Positions 32,166 through 40,604 of a DNA stretch of 40,604 nucleotides are shown here, piece by piece. Location of the stretch: assembly GCA_032718475.1 (NCBI GenBank), contig JAUCBJ010000431.1, forward strand, positions 1-40,604, written 5' to 3'. The notes below the pieces were generated by a model, which saw nothing but the letters and a program-made list of their open reading frames with translations, was not told where the DNA came from and made no database searches. Made by a program: the position numbers and the translations under genes. The stretch comes from Nemertoderma westbladi. Lineage: Eukaryota; Xenacoelomorpha; Nemertodermatida; Nemertodermatidae. Every line of letters begins with the position of its first letter. Within the stretch, counting starts at the first letter, position 1.

Positions 32166-32462
32166 ATTCATATTAAATTTGTACATTACAGCGATAATTT
32201 ATAATTTTTGGATTGGAGAAATAAATGAGGTAATAATATCGAAATTAATATTGGCTAAACAAATAAATGAATTAAACCCAACAAGTAAGCAAGCAATTAA
32301 TGACAATAATATGATAGTGTTAGTGTTATTATCTTGGTATAGGGCCTATGAAACAGCAAGCAATGGTGAATCATGGCAGCAAAAGATTAAACAATTTTGA
32401 AAATTAAAAAGTAAATGTTACATAAAATTAAAATTATTTCTAAAAAACAAATCCCATTAACA

Positions 32463-32626
32463 AATTTGCAAAGGAGTTACATTAATTTGCAAAAGAGTTA
32501 CATTAATTTGCAAAGGAGTTACATTAATTTGCAAAGGAGTTACATTAATTTGCAAAGGAGCTACATTAATTTGCAAAGGAGTTACATTAACTTGCAAAGG
32601 AGTTACATTAATCTGCAAAGGCCATG
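32463..32626. repeat. 21-bp minisatellite
   Basis: Seven full copies and one partial copy of a 21-bp unit (AATTTGCAAAGGAGTTACAT plus T), starting at 32463, 32484, 32505 and so on. Because 21 is a multiple of 3 it stays open and would read as a 7-residue repeat (NLQRSYI), in a 70-codon frame from 32415. With no other coding evidence, I treat it as a non-coding minisatellite. Confidence 0.92.
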
Positions 32627-32963
32627 ATTTCAACATTTAAGTAACTCTTAAGAATTTTATTTTTAAAGATTCTAAGAATAAGATTCTAACCACTTAACGC
32701 CGAACAGCACATTTTTCATATTATTCCCAGTACAACTGTAGCCCAACACAGTCCCATTGATTTATTTAGTTTCTGTAGATACAAACGAACGACACACATT
32801 AACTCTATGTATGCGAAATATATATAGTTGCCAAATTAGGTGTAAATGGGCAAGCAGAAATGTTGCTTGGCAACGGTTTATAGAGATTATAACATTTCTA
32901 ACGTTGAAATCATTTTAAGTTAAATAATTTTGTAATAAATTATTAGCGGTCCTTTAGATTTTA

Positions 32964-32987
32964 ATGAAATTGCGAGAGAATGAGTAG
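32964..32987 (+). promoter_or_regulatory. Short upstream ORF overlapping the main start codon
   Basis: An upstream ATG at 32964 opens a seven-codon frame (MKLRENE) ending at TAG 32985-32987. It overlaps the main ATG at 32980 in another frame. Its context is weak (T at -3) while the main start has A at -3, so leaky scanning would normally reach the main start. A role depends on the transcription start lying upstream, which I cannot see. Confidence 0.4.
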
Positions 32988-34590
32988 ATCGGGAAGTGCT
33001 GGAAACCGAGAGAATGAAGGACCGACTTACGAGCAGGTTGAGGGTACGAAAGCGATCGCGATACCAACGGGGCCCCCGTCCCGGGGTGACCCCGGGGAAA
33101 CCGCTGCCCGTCGGAGCGTCAGTCGCGACTCGGAGGTGTCCTCCGACAGTCGGAAGAAGAGATCCGGCACGCCAACGTCGGACCAATTCGTTAGCCTCGA
33201 CCCGGCTCCGGTTCCGCAGGAGCCAGAGCCAGAAGAAGGCGAAGGATACGACACGGATTTGGAGTTGCCAGGTGACACTGACACATACGATATGTCCGGT
33301 AAAACCGTCTACCTACAGGCCTGTAAGAAGTTCAATGTTGTGCCTGTCTCATTTTTTATTCGTCACATGTTCGACGAGGAATTAATTCTCAGACATCATG
33401 GATTGGGTCCGACAGGGGCCAGCGCTGTCGCTGTTGCTATGGTGAGCAACACCAATGTTCTCAAGATGGACATCAGCGATAATTGGTTGCAAGCTGAAGG
33501 CGCTAAGGCTATGGCTGATATGCTACAGGAAAATTGTTATGTGGCCGATTTAAATCTTTCAGACAACAGGATTGGCCACGAGGGTCTACACGCGATCGCG
33601 GCTACTATAATCAACAATCCTAATATTTCTCATTTAACTTTATCGGGAAACCAGTTAGATGATAACGATAGCGAAGCTCTTGCAGAGGCCATCCTGAACA
33701 ACAACAAGCTGGAGTACCTCGACATCAGTCACAACAATTTCTCGCACTTCTCGGGCGACATTCTTGGGAACGCAATCGCCGAGAACACGTCCATCAAGCA
33801 CATGGACATGAGTTGGAACAATCTGACTGGGAAAGGAGCCGTAATGTTCGCAAAAGGAGTAAAAAATAACATTATCATAAAAAGGTTGAATCTTGAGATG
33901 AACGGATTCAGTAACGACGGATGTAAAGAGATGGGCGAAGCTCTAAAAATTAATTCAACTCTAGAGGAGTTGAATCTTTCTAACAATCGGATTAACACTG
34001 AAGGCGCTGTTCTTTTAAGTAAAGGCATGATGATCAACGAGAATCTAAAGGTGTTGCGGATAGGGAAGAATCCCCTGGATTCAGCGGGTTGCTACGGTTG
34101 TCTCCGGACGGTCCACGATAACATTAACTCGGCCATCGAAGAACTCGACTTCGCGGATGTAGAATGCAACGACGACTTCGAGGAGTTGCTCGCGTCCGTA
34201 AAGGAGATCAAACCGGATCTCGTGATTCGCAGAGGATTGCGAGAGAAGCCGGTGAGGTCGAGCACTTTGGTGACGCCTTTGGCGAAATTACAACAGAATG
34301 TGGAAAAACATAACGTAGATCTTCTGCCCCATTTCCAACAGTTCGATAAAGGTAACAGCGGATCCATCCAGAAGGAAGATTTTATTTCCGCCATAAAAGC
34401 GTCGGGAACTCAATATACCAAAGACGAGGCTGAAACAGTAGTGAGAGGGGCAGACATAGAAGGTACTGGATCCATTGACTACAATGAATTCGTAGCTACT
34501 TTAAAAGAAAGAGCTGCCGAGGAACAATTCGATACTATGAAACAGGTAGTGGTTGAATCGTGGAAGGATTTACTAATACAAAGTAATTAA
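32980..34590 (+). CDS. LRR and EF-hand protein, LRRC74-like
   Basis: A 536-residue protein. Residues 1-105 are a disordered, charged, Pro/Ser-rich tail encoded by GC-rich DNA. Residues 106-157 form a cap (YLQACKKFNVVPVSFFIRHM). Eight ribonuclease-inhibitor-type leucine-rich repeats follow at an exact 28-residue spacing, starting near 160, 188, 216, 244, 272, 300, 328 and 356 (for example LEELNLSNNRINTEGAVLLS). Two EF-hands close it: loop D456-D467 (G at position 3 and D rather than E at position 12, possibly weak) and loop D492-E503 (acidic or polar at all key positions). Family knowledge: LRR_RI proteins act as binding scaffolds, and EF-hands suggest calcium dependence. The cap and repeats resemble LRRC74A/B; the partner is unknown. 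No signal peptide or membrane segment is seen, so it is probably cytosolic. The ATG has A at -3. The frame has no introns and no disabling changes. Confidence 0.9.
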   Translation: MSRSGSAGNRENEGPTYEQVEGTKAIAIPTGPPSRGDPGETAARRSVSRDSEVSSDSRKKRSGTPTSDQFVSLDPAPVPQEPEPEEGEGYDTDLELPGDTDTYDMSGKTVYLQACKKFNVVPVSFFIRHMFDEELILRHHGLGPTGASAVAVAMVSNTNVLKMDISDNWLQAEGAKAMADMLQENCYVADLNLSDNRIGHEGLHAIAATIINNPNISHLTLSGNQLDDNDSEALAEAILNNNKLEYLDISHNNFSHFSGDILGNAIAENTSIKHMDMSWNNLTGKGAVMFAKGVKNNIIIKRLNLEMNGFSNDGCKEMGEALKINSTLEELNLSNNRINTEGAVLLSKGMMINENLKVLRIGKNPLDSAGCYGCLRTVHDNINSAIEELDFADVECNDDFEELLASVKEIKPDLVIRRGLREKPVRSSTLVTPLAKLQQNVEKHNVDLLPHFQQFDKGNSGSIQKEDFISAIKASGTQYTKDEAETVVRGADIEGTGSIDYNEFVATLKERAAEEQFDTMKQVVVESWKDLLIQSN

Positions 34591-34624
34591 AATAAGATAG
34601 AAAGTAAAGATGTGTTACATGAAT

Positions 34625-34666
34625 AATAAAAAGGACATCGAAAAAGAGTAATTTAAAATAAATAAA
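34625..34666 (+). promoter_or_regulatory. Candidate polyadenylation signals
   Basis: AATAAA occurs at 34625-34630 and, overlapping, at 34657-34662 and 34661-34666, within 35-76 bp of the stop codon of the LRR/EF-hand gene. They are well placed, but AT-rich DNA produces such hexamers by chance, and the cleavage site is not visible. Confidence 0.5.
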
Positions 34667-35492
34667 ATGAAAACCCATAATTTTTGTATAATTTTGCCCT
34701 CATTTACCAATATTACATTTTATCACGTTGTGCTAAGTTCAGTACAAATTGGTTAGGTTAGTGCGAGAAAGATCTTTGGCTACAAACAATCGAGATCGAG
34801 TAGTCGGTATTGGCTGTTAATTTGACCCCACATTGAACTTGTAGCTTACACTCAATACATAGTGATTCTTACGGTCTATTCAATAATAATAACTAATTAA
34901 TTATCCTTTTTATTGGAATGATTTATTATATAATTAGACATGTAATGTAATATCAGGTATGCCTCAGAATGCATCTAAAATTACTGAATCATATCTGCAA
35001 AATCTTGTATTTATAATACGATTTAATCTATAATAATAGGTTTATTTCCAATTAACTTTTTATTATCACTATTCTCCTACTGTATTAGTAGTCTACTGTA
35101 TTACTATTCCACTAATTGCTTCTACTGGATTAATTAAGACATAAGAATAAACAAAATCATCGCACTTTAGCGGTGCGAGGGACATTTTTTTAATTAAAAT
35201 GCAACTTCTTCATTAAGCTTTATTTACATCTTGTAACCTGTTTTCTTGGAATGAGCAAGTTAAAGAGTTTTAAAAAAATTCGAGCAGATTTTTTGTTTAG
35301 TACTTTTCAAGGAAAATACTGCTATTTTTGACATAATTTCAAATTTTCAAATAAAACACGTTTATTTTTTGTAAAAATAATAAATTAACATATAAACATT
35401 TGCAAAACTAGAAAAAAAAGTGCTCAAATTTTATTTGTAGAAACAACTATAACTGCAAGCATTATTTGTAATGTTGAAATATGGCGAAGCAG
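34667..35492. other. Gene-free AT-rich intergenic stretch
   Basis: Strongly AT-rich with poly-A and poly-T runs. No coding, RNA or repeat signature is visible between the LRR/EF-hand gene and the inverted-repeat element that follows. Confidence 0.55.
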
Positions 35493-35813
35493 CTTGAATT
35501 AGAGGTAGAAGGTCATGAAGAGGTAGAATGTGTATAAGGTCATGTCTTCAGAATCAGCTTGGGACATGTTTTTTCGATGGATTAGGGCATAATATTCACA
35601 AAAAATTAGAAATTTTAGTCCAAATTCATCAGCAGCAAGCAAAGAAACTGAGCGGTACCCACAATGCACTTTATGATCATTTTGCTTGCATACCAACTTC
35701 TTATGGTCGTATTGACTTGATTTTGGTTTCATTTGAATCGCAATGGTCGATTTAGTAAGGGATGGGTAGATGTCACCATTTAGTCATTAAACACTATATT
35801 TCTTAAGATATGG
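35493..35813. repeat. Left terminal inverted repeat
   Basis: Pairs with 38607-38937. The minus-strand 77-codon frame here (35732-35499) mirrors the plus-strand 96-codon frame in the right arm (38641-38931). Most differences between them change the amino acid, so selection on a protein is not supported. Confidence 0.8.
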
Positions 35814-36309
35814 GTCATATGCCATAAAATTTTCATTTTTATTTCGTTTCGATTCGATTTGCATCAGATCTTATCAGTAGCACTGCAATGCTTTATACTA
35901 TACAATTGTATTTTTTTATCGATTTTTTATTTTTTTTATTTATTTATTTATTTTTTTGTTTCTTTGCCGAAGAATTTGTAAATATCACTTGCATTCATGA
36001 AATTTCATCAGTCGAAAATGTTGAATTATTCCCATTCTCCTATAACTACACAGGTCAAGATTTGATCTTTATACACATTATGGATGTCAGTCATCTGGAA
36101 AAGGGTATTTTTCGTTGTTGCCTAGTTGTTTTTTTATAGTACCCTATGTCAGTATGTACCATACTTTCTTGACTTTTATAGGCCTATCCCAGATTGTGGC
36201 ACACATGCTATTTTGTTGGTACAGATCTGATTGATTACTTATTCATAATGACTGTATGGATGGATGGATGTCTTGGACAGTGACAGCTTTGTTACTTATT
36301 ATCTGGAAA

Positions 36310-38250
36310 ATATCATCATGAGAAGGACGTTTGATTTGTTCTCTGTTGCTTTTAGAAGCAACGTGGCTCTCATCCTGATAATAAATAACACAGCTGGATT
36401 CTCAACCATCCCCTCATGGGAAATCTTCATGAGCCGAAACAAATCTAGTCTGGCAATAACATCAGACTTATGAGAACGTTTGGAAAAAGCCTTTGTGACT
36501 TTTCAGAATTGATTCATGCTCATCAAGTGAGGTGCATGGTCCATATTTTACAATCTTAAAGAAGCTTCATAGTGTAATCATTGTGAGTTAGTGTGTAATC
36601 ATGTAATCACAGTGAGATGATATGCCTATTTTATTTAGAAGCCTCTGTTTCTGGAGAGCTTTTTGGCTTTGAGACAATCTATCCTCCCTCTCACGGAGAA
36701 TGGATCAAATTTGTCGAGAAATTCTTTCAACAATGCCTTTTCAGCCTGATATACAGTACTGTAAAACCATATCAGTGCGAATCCCTTAGCAGTGAAATTG
36801 GCATCTCAAAATTTTAATACTACCGCCAAGTGTCTAAATTTGGCAAGATCCCTCTCAGCTTCAATATTATAACGAACCTGCCTATTAATAGGCCAGGGTA
36901 GTTTTTGTCAAGAGTTGAGCCGTTCAAAAACACGATGTGGTTATGTGTATATATGTATAACCATCCAATATCTCAAAAACTCAAGCAGGTACGCAAAAAT
37001 GTTAATAACAAACTCTACATAAATTTTGGTTGCGCACAAGACTGTATATTTTTTGTGGCGTTTCGATCACGGGATCACTGAAAAATAGCGGTTTTGAAAA
37101 TTTAATGTCGAATTTCACCGATTTCAACTCGTCGAGTATGCACAAACTTTTTTATTTGGGCTATTCAGTCACTTGAGCAACATATTAGAGCCTCAGAATC
37201 TTTTCAAATATCGCCAATCTCGCACAGAACGTCGCCAAAATGTGTTAGTCCGGCAAAAAAACGCACTAATTCGTCTAAAAGAGTAAATTATTTGGTTGCA
37301 GAATAATATGATTCAACTAGAAAAGCCATCCAGCTGGCTGTAAGGAGACCGTCCATATAGACAAACGTAGTGTAGTTGGGTCCCTCATCATTCATTATCA
37401 TCAACCTATAAACCATTTTAGCGGCCCAGTACAGTGCTTACAATTCAATTACCTGGCCTCCCATCTAACATAGCAGTGAGTAAGTAACCTTATAGATGAT
37501 TGTTATGAATTCACTGGGAAGAGCTATTTATCTGATGCATTATACAAACTTACAGTTGATGTTTGATTACTGTCTGGGTTAGAGTGAGATAAGTAATAAA
37601 TTTGGCAAATAATATACTTCTCTGCAGTTTGGGCTATCCATTCAATAAATAGTAGTAGCTTACTAGGCCCACATGAGTACCAACCCCTGATGGTGTTTCT
37701 ATCGTTGATTTGATGGCAATTATCGTGTTTTCATTTTCGCTCATTCAGGGTACTTGTTTGAGGGGCAGGTTCGTTTAAAGCCAGCTTTCTGGCTTTCTAG
37801 TGTCTTGGAAGTTCTATCAGATCTTCAGGATCAATCCTAAACAATTCAGTATCTCGTGGTTTCTCCCCTGCCTCTTTGGAAAATCCATATTCTCGACTAC
37901 ACTGTAGATGAATTACCTCAGCCCTCAGCTGCATGGAGGCACATTTTATGCATAATGGCCTTATCAAAATCAGTTTGGGGATTTCTTACAGGATTTCTTG
38001 TCTTGGCCAGATTGTTCAAAACAGTTAAAGCAAAGGCAATGTAAAGAATGCAAGTAATGCAATGGGAGCTCTGTAAGGAAAAATTCACAGCTGATATATA
38101 GATTGCATGCATCCACAAGTAAGTTTGTCTTGTACGTCTCTTGGAGAAGCATCTGCAGCAATGGAGGGCATGAAGAAAAGAGGCTGAGACATAGCCAAGC
38201 TTTGTAAAGCGTCGATCATGATACAATGTCATATGTTTTACTTGGCCTTC
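36310..38250 (-). pseudogene. Fragments of a transposase-like protein
   Basis: Minus-strand pieces look protein-like in the order expected of one gene. They are TLYHDRRFTKLGYVSASF (near 38230-38175); DFDKAIMHKMCLHAAEG (near 37970-37920); CSREYGFSKEAGEKPRDTE and LFRIDPEDLIELPRH (37904-37798); ALLKEFLDKFDPFSVRGR (near 36755-36690); and RLDLFRLMKISHEGMVENP (near 36460-36390). They are separated by stops and frame changes. The CSREYGF...LFRIDPEDL segment resembles, from memory, an uncharacterised transposon-encoded family of marine invertebrates and insects. Introns could explain some gaps, but the frame changes within 38230-37920 suggest decay. I cannot name the family. Confidence 0.45.
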
Positions 38251-38606
38251 ACGTTCTACTCTACAATAAGGTCAGAATTGGCTGACTTGTCTTGAGTGAC
38301 AAGTTTAATGCCAGCAATCAGTAAAGCTTTCTTACCCCTAAAAAAAGGCATAAAAGATGGATTTATTGCCTCTAACCTCTTAACTTTACAGATAACTCAA
38401 GCGAGATAATACACAATACAGTAATATTTAAATTATCCAATCCTTCTACAGTATGACCTCATTAGGCATCACTAGATTCTAGATTCGGCATCAGAGGAAT
38501 TTTCTGAATCGAATGACATCTCACATGCCCATATAAATTAGCCTTTTAAAGTTTATTTTTTTAAGTCAGAATTATAGTAAACATAAGATAAATTTTGTTA
38601 AATCTA

Positions 38607-38937
38607 CCATAACTTAAGAAATGTGGTGTTTAATGACTAGATGGTGACATCTACCGACACTAAATCGACCATTGCGATTCAAATGAGTCCAAAATCAAGT
38701 CAATACGACCATAAGAAGTTGGTATACAAGCAAAATTATCATAAATCCATTATCGCTCGAGCGCATTGTGGGTACCGCTCAGTTTTTCTGCTTGCTGCTG
38801 ATGAATTTGGACTAAAATTTCAATTTTTTTGTGAATATTATGCCCTAATCCATCGAAAAAACATGTCCCAAGCTGATTTGGAGAGCATCACCAAATATCT
38901 GACCCATACCCCCTACCTCTACTTGAATTAAATGAAA
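38607..38937. repeat. Right terminal inverted repeat
   Basis: Reverse complement of 35493-35813. Relative to the left arm it carries a 15-nt insertion near 38743-38760 (AAATCCATTATCGCTCGAGC region), plus scattered substitutions. Confidence 0.8.
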
Positions 38938-39287
38938 AAAAAAATGGAATTCCAAGATAGACCTATAAATGTCGGAACCTTCCATGTCTGTTAATCTCTC
39001 AATAAGAAAGCAAACAAACGATTAAACGTTTTACTACATAGGTTGTCCTGTTTGCTAGTTTCATTTACGAGTCAGATTGCACATTTGCTGACTTCCAAGT
39101 TCTCTGTCAGTTATAAATTGACGGACAGTCCGACACAACGCCGTCAAATTTTAAAAATGACATCGGAATTGTAATCATCGACCAAGAAAACCCCATAAGA
39201 AATTCTTACCCGAATTGCAGTGTGCTTTCTATAGTATATTGAAGGACAGACAGACCGTCAGCGAACCATATCTCGAGAAACAAATAA
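38938..39287. other. Gene-free stretch
   Basis: AT-rich, unique-looking sequence with short ACGGACAG and ACAGACAGACC simple motifs near 39120 and 39245. Nothing further is recognised. Confidence 0.5.
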
Positions 39288-39575
39288 GTGGCTAAAGTAA
39301 AAAAAAGTAAATTTTCTTCGGACAATAGGCCAGGGATTACGCACAAAGTCTCACGATTTATTTCCAGTGCGCCCCAGAACTTTACTCCCCAGAGGAAATT
39401 CCAGTACTCATTTAGCTACCACTTAAGGATGCAAGGCAGAGGTGCCCTGGCGCCCTGGCTGGTCCCTTTAAAGCATTCGTGCCGAAACGAAAACTGCCCT
39501 GGTCCATGTGAGGATCGAACCCACGACCTACGGGAGATGCGAATTCAATGCAACCACTACACCAAGGTGGAACCC
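39288..39575 (-). mobile_element. tRNA-derived SINE
   Basis: On the minus strand the head shows RNA polymerase III promoter boxes: an A box TTGGTGTAGTGG (39565-39554) and a B box GGGTTCGATCC (39522-39512). The T arm GTGGG/CTCAC can pair (one G-U), and the acceptor pairs only in part. A non-tRNA body follows and ends in a run of T and an AT-rich tail near 39290. Imperfect tRNA pairing plus the attached body indicate a SINE rather than a functional tRNA. The source tRNA is unresolved; the anticodon region is loosely tRNA-Gly-like. Confidence 0.75.
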
Positions 39576-39633
39576 TGTGGCTGAGTCTGGAGTTTTTAAC
39601 TGCCCGGTGAACTTTGCTGAAAAAATTGTTTTC

Positions 39634-40604
39634 TTAATCGATTAAGAATACCAGAGGGTCCTAGTTGGCAGAAATTAATCGATTAATGAATACCAGATGG
39701 TCCTAGTTGGCAGAAATTAATCGATTAAGAATACCAGATGGTCCTAGTTGGCAGAAATTAATCGATTAAGAATACCATATGGTGCTAGTTGGCAGAAATT
39801 AATCGATTAAGAATACCAGATGGTCCTAGTTGGCAGAAATTAATCGATTAAGAATACCAGATGGTCCTAGTTGGCAGAAATTAATCGATTAAGAATACCA
39901 GATGGTCCTAGTTGGCAGAAATTAATCGATTAAGAATACCAGATGGTCCTAGTTGGCAGAAATTAATCGATTAAGAATACCAGATGGTTCTAGTTGGCAG
40001 AAATTAATCGATTAAGAATACCAGATGGACCTAGTTAGTAGAAATTAATCGATTAAGAATACCAGATGGTCCTAGTTGGCAGAAATTAATCGATTAAGAA
40101 TACCAGATGGTCCTAGTTGGCAGAAATTATTGATAAGAATACCAGATGGTTCTAGTTGGCAGAAATTAATCGATTAAGAATACCAGATGGTCCTAGTTGG
40201 CAGACATTAATCGATTAAGAATACCAGATGGTCCTAGTTGGTAGAAATTAATCGATTAAGAATACCAGAGGGTCCTAGTTGGCAGAAATTAATCGATTAA
40301 GAATACCAGATGGTTCTAGTTGGCATAAATTAATCGATTAAGAATACCAGATGGTCCTAGTTGGCAGAAATTAATCGATTAAGAATACCAGATGGTCCTA
40401 GTGGCAGAATTATCCGATAAGAATACCAGATGGTCCTAGTGGCAGAAATTAATCGATTAAGAATACCATATGGTCCTAGTTGGCAGAAATTAATCGATTA
40501 AGAATACCAGATGGTCCTAGTTGGCAGAAATTAATCGATTAAGAATACCAGATGGTCCTAGTGGCAGAATTATATCGATTAAGAATACCAGATGGTCCTA
40601 GTTG
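39634..40604. repeat. 41-bp satellite array, continuing past the window
   Basis: About 24 copies of a 41-bp unit (TTAATCGATTAAGAATACCA, then GATGGTCCTAGTTGGCAGAA plus A). Each unit contains the perfect 12-bp palindrome TTAATCGATTAA. A few copies have short deletions that damage the palindrome (near 40128, 40405 and 40570). The array reaches the last base of the window, so its full length is unknown. Confidence 0.96.

Larger units (their letters stand above)
35493..38937. mobile_element. Decayed DNA transposon with about 320-bp terminal inverted repeats
   Basis: Left arm 35493-35813 and right arm 38607-38937 are reverse complements, closest at 35555-35755 (for example GGGACATGTTTTTTCGATGG and TGAGCGGTACCCACAATGC). 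The interior of about 2.8 kb holds transposase-like fragments on the minus strand. The outer edges are less similar (TTGAATTAGAGGTAG against TTCAAGTAGAGGTAG) and no target duplication was identified. Superfamily unknown. Confidence 0.72.

Noticed and set aside
32415-32627. Small repetitive protein with NLQRSYI repeats
   Set aside because: The 21-bp minisatellite is a multiple of three and stays open by default. No other coding evidence exists.
38641-38931. Conserved protein encoded in both terminal inverted repeats (also 35732-35499)
   Set aside because: Most differences between the two copies change the amino acid, so similarity is due to the inverted repeat, not protein selection.
39504-39575. 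Functional tRNA gene
   Set aside because: A and B boxes are present, but acceptor and anticodon stems pair poorly and a non-tRNA body follows, as in a SINE.

Overview
This is animal (metazoan) nuclear DNA, almost certainly from an invertebrate. It is AT-rich and packed with retrotransposons, DNA-transposon remnants and several unrelated satellites. It holds one convincing cellular gene. The BEL/Pao element type, the non-LTR reverse transcriptase remnant and a broken transposase-like gene of a type I associate with arthropod genomes make an arthropod the leading guess, but the species cannot be read from the sequence.

Layout. At 1-2900 there is a possible LINE tail, a decayed transposase-like gene on the minus strand (2566 to 301, one in-frame stop and three frameshifts) and a small fold-back repeat (2721-2868). 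At 3506-4826 lies a plus-strand non-LTR retrotransposon fragment (endonuclease, then the start of the reverse transcriptase), cut off abruptly by an LTR. At 4827-20854 is a 16 kb minus-strand BEL/Pao LTR retrotransposon. It has TG...CA LTRs of 1265 and 1275 bp, a 1778-residue Gag-protease-RT frame and a 949-residue frame with RT C-terminus, RNase H and integrase. The two frames are split by one frameshift just after the RT catalytic YMDD.

From 20855 to 30610 there are two back-to-back satellites: a 31-bp array of about 7.1 kb with nested higher-order repeats, and a 46-bp array of about 2.4 kb. After these come GC-rich hairpins (30799-30923), a 0.93 kb fold-back element (31237-32165) and a 21-bp minisatellite (32463-32626).

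The one apparently intact host gene, 32980-34590 (+), is a single uninterrupted 536-codon frame. It encodes eight ribonuclease-inhibitor-type leucine-rich repeats plus two C-terminal EF-hands, resembling the LRRC74 family. Downstream are a decayed DNA transposon with about 320-bp terminal inverted repeats (35493-38937), a tRNA-derived SINE on the minus strand (39288-39575) and a third, 41-bp satellite that runs off the window.

The two most informative signals are structural. First, the BEL/Pao element looks chimeric: it has no target-site duplication, its left flank is a LINE and its right flank is the middle of a satellite, and its LTRs differ by replaced blocks rather than scattered substitutions. 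Second, the 31-bp satellite is organised at several scales (31, 124 and about 590 bp) and its phase is held exactly over 5.4 kb. I found no convincing new protein-coding system.
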